A stretch of DNA of 15,276 nt from Nitrospinota bacterium (GTDB lineage: Bacteria > Nitrospinota > Nitrospinia > UBA9942): NCBI GenBank assembly GCA_003489165.1, contig DNJG01000109.1, forward strand, positions 19,096 to 34,371, in the 5' to 3' direction. The notes under the pieces were generated by a model that worked only from the letters and a program-made list of their open reading frames with translations, was not told the origin of the DNA and made no database searches. Below, piece by piece: positions 6,966 through 13,749 of the stretch (its first letter is position 1; the number at the start of each line of letters is the position of its first letter). Both the position numbers and the translations under genes were made by a program.

Positions 6966-6993
6966 CGCCAATCTTCAATAGTCAGTCTTCAAT
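6966..6993. repeat. 7-bp CTTCAAT word array covering the kinase stop codon
   Basis: Four heptamers in phase: CGCCAAT, CTTCAAT, AGTCAGT, CTTCAAT. On the reverse strand the last word gives ATTGAAG, whose TGA (6989-6991) is the stop codon of the PAS histidine kinase. The words are complementary in sense to the ATTGAAT words at 6927-6957, so the two arrays could pair. Confidence 0.65.
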
Positions 6994-8518
6994 CCTTTTT
7001 CACTGGCAGCATCACAGTTATCTCACACCCTTTTCCCTCTTCACTATTGACAGTAATCACGCCATTATGCAGTTCAACAAACCTTTTTGCCACTGCCAGC
7101 CCCATTCCCATCCCATCAGCCTTTGTAGAAAAGAATGGTTCAAATATCCTTCCAATATTCTTGCTTGATATACCATGGCCACTATCATAAAATCTTATAC
7201 CAACAAATTCTCCTCTTGGATTAAGATGCGAGCTTATAGTAACTGCAAATTCCCCTCCATCCGGCATCTCATATATAGAGTTCTCAATAACATTTCTTAA
7301 AGACTGTCTTATCCTCCTTACATCTATATAAACTTTTTTCAAATCCTTCTCATAGTTTTTCAATACTTTTATCTTCCCTTTTTTCATCTGGTCTTCAAAG
7401 GTGTCTATCACACCGCTGACAACATCTGCTATTACCCATTCTTTTAATTCAAGTTTAACAGGTTTTGAATAATCTAAAAGCTCCTGAATGATGAAGTCCA
7501 TATCGCCTGTAAAACTTCTCAGGTTTTTTAGTATATCAAGACTCAACCCCTTCCCCTTTGCCTCAAGCTCCAAAAGGTCTATACCTGTAAGTATATTCTG
7601 GAGGGGATTTCTGACCTCGTGAGTCACGCCTGCAACTATCTCCCCTAATGTCGCAAGATTCCTTGAACTTTCCATCTGCCTCTCCAATCTCTTTTTCTCT
7701 GTTACATCCTTCATGTAATACACAACCTGTTCTATCTTTCCTTTTTTCCCCTTTACAGGGAAAGCCGATACTTCAAATTCAACTAACATCCCATCCTTTC
7801 TTTTTCTTATGCATGAATAATTTGCAGGCTCGCCTGTAGTAAATGTCTTTATAACATTGCATCCCTCACACTTACTTCCCCTCTCTTCAAAGGCACTATA
7901 GCATCTCTTCCCTATAAAATCTACCGGAGAACTGCCAAAATATTTTGGGACGCTTTTATTAATATCCTGTATTGTAAAATCCTTATCCAATAGGCATATA
8001 CCGTCTGTTATGGCATCAAATATCGCCTGAAGTTTAAAATTGGAATTTTTTACAATCTCCATCATCCTGTTTTTCTTTGTTACATCCCTGATTACAGACC
8101 TTGTCCCGACAGCCTTTCCATTTTTATCATATATAACAGTTGCATTTATGCTTACATCCATCACATCGCCGTTCTTCTTTACAAATTGAAGTTCCAGCCC
8201 ATTTATTTCTCCGCTTCGGAAAAGCTTCTCCATTGCCTTCTTTCCTACCTTGCTTGACTCCTCAGTCTGGATGTCAAACACAGATTTCCCTATCAACTCC
8301 TCTTTTGAATATCCAAGCATCTCTGCCTCTGTCCTGTTGCACTCAATTATTATTCCCTTTTTATTTATTGTATGATACATGTCAGGGGCATTTTCATAGA
8401 GATCATAGTGCCTCTTCTCAGATGCAGACAGTTCGTCGTTTAACCTATTAATCTCTTTTAATGCCCTGTCTAATTTTTCTTTTAGTTTCTTCAATTCGGC
8501 AGAAGCCTTCTCTTTCAT
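6989..8518 (-). CDS. PAS-PAS sensor histidine kinase, cytoplasmic
   Basis: A 509-residue soluble kinase. Residues 1-37 form a charged coiled coil, followed by PAS1 (about 38-148) and PAS2 (about 160-275). PAS2 carries a C206, C217, C220 cluster (KCEGC). The HisKA dimerisation domain has the phospho-histidine H300 in GVTHEVRNPLQNI. The ATPase domain shows the N box (N409, N413), G1 DSGHGI at 445-450, the F box FEPFFSTK at 459-466 and G2 GMGMGLA at 469-475. There is no membrane segment, so it senses an internal signal, perhaps redox or a metal via the PAS2 cysteines (inference). AAAGGG lies about 6 nt before the start, and a consensus-like promoter precedes it. It is followed by a receiver-only regulator, its likely partner. 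The TGA stop lies within a repeat word. Confidence 0.93.
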   Translation of the reverse strand: MKEKASAELKKLKEKLDRALKEINRLNDELSASEKRHYDLYENAPDMYHTINKKGIIIECNRTEAEMLGYSKEELIGKSVFDIQTEESSKVGKKAMEKLFRSGEINGLELQFVKKNGDVMDVSINATVIYDKNGKAVGTRSVIRDVTKKNRMMEIVKNSNFKLQAIFDAITDGICLLDKDFTIQDINKSVPKYFGSSPVDFIGKRCYSAFEERGSKCEGCNVIKTFTTGEPANYSCIRKRKDGMLVEFEVSAFPVKGKKGKIEQVVYYMKDVTEKKRLERQMESSRNLATLGEIVAGVTHEVRNPLQNILTGIDLLELEAKGKGLSLDILKNLRSFTGDMDFIIQELLDYSKPVKLELKEWVIADVVSGVIDTFEDQMKKGKIKVLKNYEKDLKKVYIDVRRIRQSLRNVIENSIYEMPDGGEFAVTISSHLNPRGEFVGIRFYDSGHGISSKNIGRIFEPFFSTKADGMGMGLAVAKRFVELHNGVITVNSEEGKGCEITVMLPVKKD

Positions 8519-8549
8519 AAAATACCCTTTAAATTTGATTTTGTGTTAA

Positions 8550-8578
8550 AATATATATCAATGCTTGCATCTCGTCAA
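8550..8578 (-). promoter_or_regulatory. Sigma70-type promoter of the PAS kinase operon
   Basis: On the reverse strand TTGACG (8578-8573) and TATATT (8555-8550) are spaced by exactly 17 nt. Transcription would start near 8543, leaving a leader of about 25 nt with AAAGGG before the kinase ATG at 8518. Confidence 0.6.
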
Positions 8579-8591
8579 GCACCGATAAAAA

Positions 8592-8602
8592 TTTGCCACA
8601 GA
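8592..8602 (+). repeat. 11-bp direct repeat TTTGCCACAGA, copy upstream of the GalT-like gene
   Basis: The sequence TTTGCCACAGA occurs here and again at 9615-9625, directly on either side of the GalT-like gene. This copy runs into the GAGGAG ribosome binding site of that gene. The core GCCACAGA is also the word of the array at 11194-11217. Confidence 0.55.
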
Positions 8603-8612
8603 GGAGAACAAT

Positions 8613-9611
8613 ATGCCAGAACTAAGAAAAGACCCGATTGTTGGAAGATGGGTCATTATATCCACAGACAGAGGTAAAAGACCAACAGATTTTACAGTCC
8701 CCCCTCCAAAAGAGAACAATAAATTCTGCCCATTCTGCTATGGCAACGAAGACAAAACACCGCATGAAGTCCTTGCATATCGCCCTGACGGCTCAAATGC
8801 AAATACCGCAGGATGGAAACTGAGGGTTGTACCGAATAAATTTCCTGCCCTCCAGATAGAAGGGGCACTGGACAAGGCTGGTGAGGGGGTCTTTGACAAG
8901 ATGAATGGTGTAGGTGCCCACGAGGTAATTATAGAGACCCCTAATCACAAGGCTACACTTGAAAATATGTCGGAAAAGGAGATTGAGGATATATTCTGGG
9001 CATTCAGGGACAGGGTCATGGATTTGAGAAAAGACAAGAGATTCAAATATATCCTTATATTCAAAAATCACGGGCAGGAGGCAGGTGCATCCCTTGAACA
9101 CGCACATTCCCAACTCATAGCCCTTCCGATTATACCAAAGCTTGTCGGAGAGGAGTTAGACGGCTCTTTAAGTCATTATAAATTCAAGGAGAGGTGTATA
9201 TACTGTGACATTATACGGCAGGAGTTGTCTAACAGGAGCCGTGTAATAAGTGAAAACAGGGATTTTATTACAATAGCACCATTTGCCCCAAGATTCCCCT
9301 TTGAGACATGGATACTCCCAAAGGCACATGACTCATCATTTGAAGATGCCCAGAAACATGAGCTTGAATTCCTTTCAGTAATTTTGAAAGATACACTTTT
9401 AAGGATGGGGAAGATACTCAATCACCCCCCTTATAACATGGTAATTCATACATCTCCCCTTGCAGAACAACATAACGAATACTACCACTGGCATATAGAG
9501 ATAATGCCAAAGCTGACGCAGGTGGCAGGTTTTGAGTGGGGGACAGGATTTTATATAAATCCTACATCTCCTGAAACAGCAGCGAAATACCTGAAGGAGG
9601 CAGAGATATAA
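8613..9611 (+). CDS. galT: GalT-superfamily hexose-1-phosphate nucleotidylyltransferase or NDP-glucose phosphorylase
   Basis: A 332-residue HIT-superfamily enzyme. It has a zinc-type CPFC at 39-42, H103 in GAHEVIIETP, the nucleophile motif HAHSQ (H163, H165) and a second CxxC at 195-198. Near the C-terminus are HWH at 292-294 and GFEWGTGFYINP at 306-317. In GalT, the second His of HxH takes the uridylyl group and swaps it between glucose-1-P and galactose-1-P. The usual motif is HPHxQ; here it is HAHSQ. From memory, the C-terminal third (APFAPRFPFETWILPK, PPYNMVIHTSP) strongly resembles the Arabidopsis homologue that is an ADP-glucose phosphorylase. The next gene is glycogen synthase and there are no galK or galE genes. 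The gene symbol is therefore a family label. The start has GAGGAG about 6 nt upstream. Confidence 0.85.
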   Translation: MPELRKDPIVGRWVIISTDRGKRPTDFTVPPPKENNKFCPFCYGNEDKTPHEVLAYRPDGSNANTAGWKLRVVPNKFPALQIEGALDKAGEGVFDKMNGVGAHEVIIETPNHKATLENMSEKEIEDIFWAFRDRVMDLRKDKRFKYILIFKNHGQEAGASLEHAHSQLIALPIIPKLVGEELDGSLSHYKFKERCIYCDIIRQELSNRSRVISENRDFITIAPFAPRFPFETWILPKAHDSSFEDAQKHELEFLSVILKDTLLRMGKILNHPPYNMVIHTSPLAEQHNEYYHWHIEIMPKLTQVAGFEWGTGFYINPTSPETAAKYLKEAEI

Positions 9612-9614
9612 TTT

Positions 9615-9625
9615 TTTGCCACAGA
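9615..9625 (+). repeat. 11-bp direct repeat TTTGCCACAGA, copy downstream of the GalT-like gene
   Basis: Identical to 8592-8602 and located 4 nt after the GalT-like stop codon. The two copies bracket the gene. Confidence 0.55.
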
Positions 9626-9646
9626 CTTGCACTGACTAAAATGCTC

Positions 9647-9712
9647 ATTGTTTCACTGTCTCATGGTTTCATTGTCATTTAACAATGGAATAATGAAGCC
9701 ATGGAGCAATAG
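9647..9712. repeat. Phased 8-bp word array with complementary second half, upstream of glgA
   Basis: The first half is ATTGTTTC, ACTGTCTC, ATGGTTTC, ATTGTCAT. After two bases the second half gives AACAATGG, AATAATGA, AGCCATGG, AGCAATAG, which in reverse complement read as the same kind of word (ATTGCTCC, ATGGCTTC, ATTATTCC). All steps are 8 bp. The array ends 8 bp before the glgA start codon, leaving no proper Shine-Dalgarno, so it could affect glgA translation if it folds in the mRNA. Confidence 0.7.
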
Positions 9713-9720
9713 AATAATAT

Positions 9721-11190
9721 ATGAAAATCTTATTCGCATCTCCTGAGATAGTCCCTTTTGCAAAGACAGGCGGGCTTGCCGATGTATCAGGGGCATTGCC
9801 AAAGGCACTTGAAAAACTTGGTGAAGATGTAACTGCCATAATGCCAAAGTATCAGGCAATAAATGACAAAAAATTTGGCATAGAATACACAGGTAAAAAC
9901 ATACAAGTCCCTATATCAAATAGGATTGAAGAGGCAAAGATTTACAAATCCCAAATCCCAAATCCCAAATCCCAAATCCCGGTATACTTCATAGATAAAA
10001 AAGAGTATTACGACAGACCGTATTTATATGGAACCACACAGGGGGATTATCCAGATAATGCAGAGAGGTTTATATTTTTTGATAGGGCTATCCTTGAAAC
10101 CTGCAAGATATTAGGGCTTAGGCCCGACATTATTCACTGTAATGACTGGCAGACAGGTATGATACCTGTGTATTTAAAGACACTCTACAAAGATGACCAA
10201 TTTTTTAAAGATATTTCAACCCTTTTCACAGTCCACAATCTCGGCTATCAGGGATTATTCTGGCATCTTGATATGCACCTTACAAACTTAGGATGGGATA
10301 TATTTAATCCTGACGGGATTGAATTTTATGGAAAGATGAACATACTAAAAGGCGGGCTTGTATATTCAGATATTATAACAACAGTCAGCAAGACCTACAG
10401 TGAGGAAATCCAGACAAAAGAGTATGGCTGCGGGCTTGACGGAGTCTTGCATAAAAGAAAAGATGACCTCTATGGAGTCCTGAATGGCATTGACTATGAG
10501 GAGTGGAACCCTGCAACAGATAAATATATAACAGCAAAATATTTAAAGGAGAATTTGTCGGGAAAATGGGAGTGCAAGAAAGACCTTCTCAACATCTATG
10601 GACTTAAACCCTCAAAAGAACTGCCTGTCCTGAGTGTTATATCCCGCCTGGCTGACCAGAAGGGGTTTGACCTTATAGGGGAGATTATTGATGAATTAAT
10701 GGAACTTGATATCCAGTTTGTCCTCCTCGGCACCGGAGAAAAGAAATATCATAAATTGTTTGAAGAAATTGGCAAGAAATATCCTTCAAAGGCAGGGATA
10801 AAAATAGGCTTTGATAATGCACTCGCTCATAAAATAGAGGCTGGGGCTGATATGTTTCTCATGCCCTCAAGATATGAGCCCTGTGGGCTTAATCAGCTAT
10901 ATAGCCTTAAGTATGGAACCATACCGATTGTGAGGGCAACAGGAGGGCTGAATGATACAGTTGAGAATTATAATCCTCTTACAAAAAGTGGCAATGGTTT
11001 TAAATTTGCAGAGTATTCATCAACGAAACTCTTTTCTGCTATCAAAACTGCTGTAGATTTTTATAAAGACAAATTGCAGTGGAATAGATTAATGATGAAT
11101 GCAATGGGTGAAGACTTCTCGTGGAGCCATTCGGCAAGGGAGTATGTGGAACTTTACCGAAAAGCAATAAATAAAAGAACAAAAACCTAA
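9721..11190 (+). CDS. glgA: Glycogen synthase, GT5 family
   Basis: A 489-residue GT-B enzyme that elongates alpha-1,4-glucan from ADP- or UDP-glucose. It has KTGGLADVSGALP at 15-27 (sugar nucleotide binding), HCNDWQTG at 139-146, TVHNLGYQG at 170-178, GVLNGIDYEEWNP at 252-264, the RLADQKGFDL motif at 309-318, and the C-terminal catalytic motif PSRYEPCGLNQLYSLKYGT at 382-400 (E386). Length and motif order match bacterial GlgA. It follows the GalT-like gene, which may provide or recycle the sugar nucleotide. Residues 76-87 (KSQIPNPKSQIP) are encoded by five exact AAATCCC heptamers and look like a repeat-derived insertion in a surface loop of the N-terminal domain. No good ribosome binding site precedes the ATG; a fold-back array ends 8 bp upstream. 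Confidence 0.94.
   Translation: MKILFASPEIVPFAKTGGLADVSGALPKALEKLGEDVTAIMPKYQAINDKKFGIEYTGKNIQVPISNRIEEAKIYKSQIPNPKSQIPVYFIDKKEYYDRPYLYGTTQGDYPDNAERFIFFDRAILETCKILGLRPDIIHCNDWQTGMIPVYLKTLYKDDQFFKDISTLFTVHNLGYQGLFWHLDMHLTNLGWDIFNPDGIEFYGKMNILKGGLVYSDIITTVSKTYSEEIQTKEYGCGLDGVLHKRKDDLYGVLNGIDYEEWNPATDKYITAKYLKENLSGKWECKKDLLNIYGLKPSKELPVLSVISRLADQKGFDLIGEIIDELMELDIQFVLLGTGEKKYHKLFEEIGKKYPSKAGIKIGFDNALAHKIEAGADMFLMPSRYEPCGLNQLYSLKYGTIPIVRATGGLNDTVENYNPLTKSGNGFKFAEYSSTKLFSAIKTAVDFYKDKLQWNRLMMNAMGEDFSWSHSAREYVELYRKAINKRTKT
9946..9980 (+). repeat. Five perfect AAATCCC heptamers inside glgA
   Basis: The unit AAATCCC is repeated five times without a mismatch (35 bp) and encodes KSQIPNPKSQIP at glgA residues 76-87. 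Because the unit is not a multiple of three, gain or loss of one copy would shift the reading frame early in the gene. Confidence 0.9.
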
Positions 11191-11193
11191 TAA

Positions 11194-11359
11194 GCCACAG
11201 AGACACAGAGTCGCAGAGAAAGACAAAAATAATTAAGGAGAAAGGGAGAAAATGGAGAGATGGAGAAAAGGTAAAATAAAATATTTTTTCTATTCCCCTT
11301 TTTCCAAATTTCCCCATTTCTCCCTATTGTTTTCCTCTGTGTCTCCGTGCCTCTGTGGC
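11194..11359. repeat. Fold-back element with GCCACAGA octamer arms between glgA and the GAF kinase
   Basis: This element fills most of the 186-bp gap. The left arm is GCCACAGA, GACACAGA, GTCGCAGA (11194-11217). The right arm TCTGTGTC, TCCGTGCC, TCTGTGGC (11336-11359) is the reverse complement, GCCACAGA, GGCACGGA, GACACAGA. Inside lies a second nested pair, a purine-rich GGAGAAAGGGAGAAAATGG stretch (about 11237-11255) facing a pyrimidine-rich CCCCATTTCTCCCT (11312-11325). The full hairpin could cover about 165 nt of RNA or DNA. It starts 3 nt after the glgA stop codon and could end that transcript or insulate the kinase genes. I see no gene in it. Confidence 0.75.
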
Positions 11360-11376
11360 TAAATATTTTTATTTAT

Positions 11377-13320
11377 ATGAGGGCAGTCAAATCAAAATCC
11401 TATCGCAGGGGAAGAATAGCCGATATACAAAAGGTCGGTGGGGAAAATTGGCTTGAAATTTTAAGTGAAGTAAGCAGGATTGCAGCACTGACATTAGAAT
11501 TAGATACAAGGCTCAATCTGATAGTTGAACTAATCGCCAAACAAACAGGGGCAGATGCCTGCTCCATTCTTCTCATGGACGAAGAGAGGGAGAATCTGAT
11601 ATTGAAGGCTACAAAGGGACTGAATTCAATGGCAATCAATAAGGTCATACTCAAGGTTGGAGAGGGCATCACAGGACTGACTGCAAAAGAGATGAAGGTA
11701 ATTACCTCAAGGAATGCCTTAAATGACCCACGCTCTGTCTATTTTCCCGAAACAGGGGAGGAGAGATTTAAATCTGTCCTATCAGTGCCGATTGTTGATG
11801 TAGATAGATGTATTGGGGTTATATATACCCAGACAATAAATGAAAAGGACTACACTGAAAATGACATAAAGTTTCTAACCACAATAGCAAATAACATTAC
11901 ATGGATGATAAAAAATGCCCAGCTGTATGAGAAGGCAAGACAAAAGATATCAGAGTTATCCATCCTTTATGAGATAAGCATGGCAATGCAGACAACTATC
12001 AATCTTGATAGACTCCTTAGGATAATATTAAGCTGTATCACTGTTGGGGATGTATTTGGATTTAACATGGCAGCCCTCTTTCTTGTTAATGAGAAAACAA
12101 ACACCTTGCAGGGAATGATGGGACTTGGACCCGATACAGGTGAAGAAGCAAGGGAAATATGGAGCAAACTGCCAGAGATTACAAACCTCTTTCAATGGCT
12201 TACATCTCAGGACGATGTACTCGTAAGAAAAGAGTCCAATTTTAATAAATTCATCAAAAGCATAAGAATACCCCTCACCCATGATGGAGGTGTCCTTGCT
12301 TTGACTGTTTTGGAGAAAAAGCCGTTCAATATAAAGGACGCAAGAAATGACCCGATGGTAAATAAGGAACTGTTAGAAAAGTCAGGTGTAAATAGTTTTG
12401 CCACAGTTCCCATTATCGCTAAAAATCAGGTGCTTGGTGTTATAGTTGTAAACAATATCTATACAAATAAACCAATTGAAGATGAGGACCTTCAATCACT
12501 TGTAAGATTTACAGTTCATGCCGGATGGGCAATTGAAAATGCAAGGCTGTTTTCGCAGTTAAAGGAGGCAAATAAGGAGATTCTGATTGCCGAACAGCAA
12601 TTGATACAGTCAGAAAGGCTCTCGGCATTAGGACAGCTTGCAGCAGAGCTTGCACATGAAATAAAAAACCCTCTTGTTACAATTGGTGGATTTGCAAGGA
12701 GGCTATCAGAAAAGACTGGTTTTACCCATGATGAGAAAAAATATATTGATATAATTATAAGCGAAGTTGAAAGGGTTGAAAAAATTTTAAAAGACATACT
12801 TAATTATTCAAGAGTTATAAAACCTACCTTCTCTGATTATAATATAAATACACTTATAGAGGAGGTATTGTCATCTTATGAGGGCATATTCAGTGAGAGC
12901 GGTATAGTGGTAAAAAGAGAATTATCTGACAACATTCATCCTTTACATATTGATACCTCTCAAATAAAACAGGTGCTCATCAATATCCTCTATAACGCAT
13001 CAGAATGTATGACAGGAAAGGGAGGGGCAATAACAATAAAGACTGAACTTCTTAATAGGGAAGATGATGGGGTAACAATAAGTATCAGCGACACAGGGGG
13101 AGGAATACCGCCTGAGATATTAGACAATATATTTAACCCCTTTTTTACAACTAAAAATCATGGGACAGGTCTTGGTTTATCCCTGAGCAAAAAAATAATT
13201 GAGAACCACGGGGGGACAATCGGCATAGATAACAGAATAGGTGAAGGTGCTACATTTATAATTAATCTACCCGCAAAGCAGGATTCAAGGATTCAAGGGG
13301 TCAAGGGGTCAGAATACTAA
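11377..13320 (+). CDS. GAF-GAF sensor histidine kinase, cytoplasmic
   Basis: From ATG 11377 the protein has 647 residues and no membrane segment. GAF1 (about 28-180) is the classical form, with TGADACSILLMDE at 57-69 and VLSVPIVDVDRCIGVI at 134-149. A second GAF domain follows (about 190-390; FATVPIIAKNQVLGVIVV at 341-358). HisKA has H427 in LAHEIKNPLVTI. The ATPase domain has the N box (N536, N540), G1 DTGGGI at 572-577, and G2 GTGLGLS at 596-602. GAF domains bind small ligands such as cyclic nucleotides or tetrapyrroles; the ligand is unknown here. A GTG at 11347 in frame would add ten residues, but it lies in the repeat arm, so ATG 11377 is preferred. Neither start has a clear ribosome binding site. 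The last residues (QDSRIQGVKGSEY) are encoded by an 8-bp repeat array. The downstream receiver is the probable partner. Confidence 0.92.
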   Translation: MRAVKSKSYRRGRIADIQKVGGENWLEILSEVSRIAALTLELDTRLNLIVELIAKQTGADACSILLMDEERENLILKATKGLNSMAINKVILKVGEGITGLTAKEMKVITSRNALNDPRSVYFPETGEERFKSVLSVPIVDVDRCIGVIYTQTINEKDYTENDIKFLTTIANNITWMIKNAQLYEKARQKISELSILYEISMAMQTTINLDRLLRIILSCITVGDVFGFNMAALFLVNEKTNTLQGMMGLGPDTGEEAREIWSKLPEITNLFQWLTSQDDVLVRKESNFNKFIKSIRIPLTHDGGVLALTVLEKKPFNIKDARNDPMVNKELLEKSGVNSFATVPIIAKNQVLGVIVVNNIYTNKPIEDEDLQSLVRFTVHAGWAIENARLFSQLKEANKEILIAEQQLIQSERLSALGQLAAELAHEIKNPLVTIGGFARRLSEKTGFTHDEKKYIDIIISEVERVEKILKDILNYSRVIKPTFSDYNINTLIEEVLSSYEGIFSESGIVVKRELSDNIHPLHIDTSQIKQVLINILYNASECMTGKGGAITIKTELLNREDDGVTISISDTGGGIPPEILDNIFNPFFTTKNHGTGLGLSLSKKIIENHGGTIGIDNRIGEGATFIINLPAKQDSRIQGVKGSEY

Positions 13321-13354
13321 TTTTTATTGACTCTCACCCTATACCCCTTGAATC
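13281..13354. repeat. 8-bp word array at the kinase 3' end with a 12-bp perfect inverted repeat
   Basis: Octamers GGATTCAA, GGATTCAA, GGGGTCAA, GGGGTCAG (13281-13312) encode the kinase C-terminus. GATTCAAGGGGT (13290-13301) is matched perfectly by ACCCCTTGAATC (13343-13354) across a 41-nt loop that contains the kinase stop codon. The right arm ends 12 nt before the AAGGAGG ribosome binding site of the receiver gene. Confidence 0.75.
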
Positions 13355-13377
13355 TCCGAACCCTTAAGGAGGTTATC

Positions 13378-13749
13378 ATGGACAAAAAGAAGATACTTGT
13401 AGTTGATGATGAGGAGAATATAAGGATACTCTACAGCGAGGAATTGCGGGATGAGGGTTATGATGTAATTGTAGCTTCAAACGCAGAGGAGGCGGACATA
13501 AAAATAAAAGAATCAAGCCCTGATTTGATTACCCTTGACATAAAAATGCCAGGAATGGATGGAATAGATTTCTTGAGAAAAGTAAGAGAACATGATAAAA
13601 ATATACCTATAGTCATGTGTTCTGCATACAGCGACTATAAACAGGACTTCAGAACATGGGCATCAGAGGCATATGTGGTAAAATCATCAGATATGGTTGA
13701 ACTCAAGTCAATCATAAGAGAGATATTAAAAAAAGGAAGGAGCAGGTAA
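13378..13749 (+). CDS. Receiver-only (CheY-like) response regulator
   Basis: A 123-residue single receiver domain: KILVVDDEE (D10, D11), phospho-acceptor D54 in LITLDIKMPGMDG, S82 in the switch position (CSAYSD) and K102 in VVKSSD, where the usual proline after lysine is replaced by serine. It has no output domain, so it should act through protein partners. The start is clear: AAGGAGG at 13366-13372 lies 5 nt before this ATG, whereas an upstream in-frame ATG at 13327 would translate the repeat region. It follows the GAF kinase by 57 nt and its stop abuts the start of the universal stress protein gene, with which it is surely co-translated. Confidence 0.94.
   Translation: MDKKKILVVDDEENIRILYSEELRDEGYDVIVASNAEEADIKIKESSPDLITLDIKMPGMDGIDFLRKVREHDKNIPIVMCSAYSDYKQDFRTWASEAYVVKSSDMVELKSIIREILKKGRSR

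Noticed and set aside
6915..6971. N-terminal extension of the receiver from an upstream ATG
   Set aside because: The extra 19 residues are repeat-derived and precede the conserved start of the receiver fold.
11347..11376. GTG start for the GAF kinase, ten codons upstream
   Set aside because: It lies in the right arm of the GCCACAGA element and has no ribosome binding site; the ATG at 11377 is more economical, though also without a clear site.
13327..13377. Upstream ATG for the second receiver
   Set aside because: AAGGAGG at 13366-13372 is perfectly placed for the ATG at 13378, and the extension would be encoded by the inverted-repeat region.
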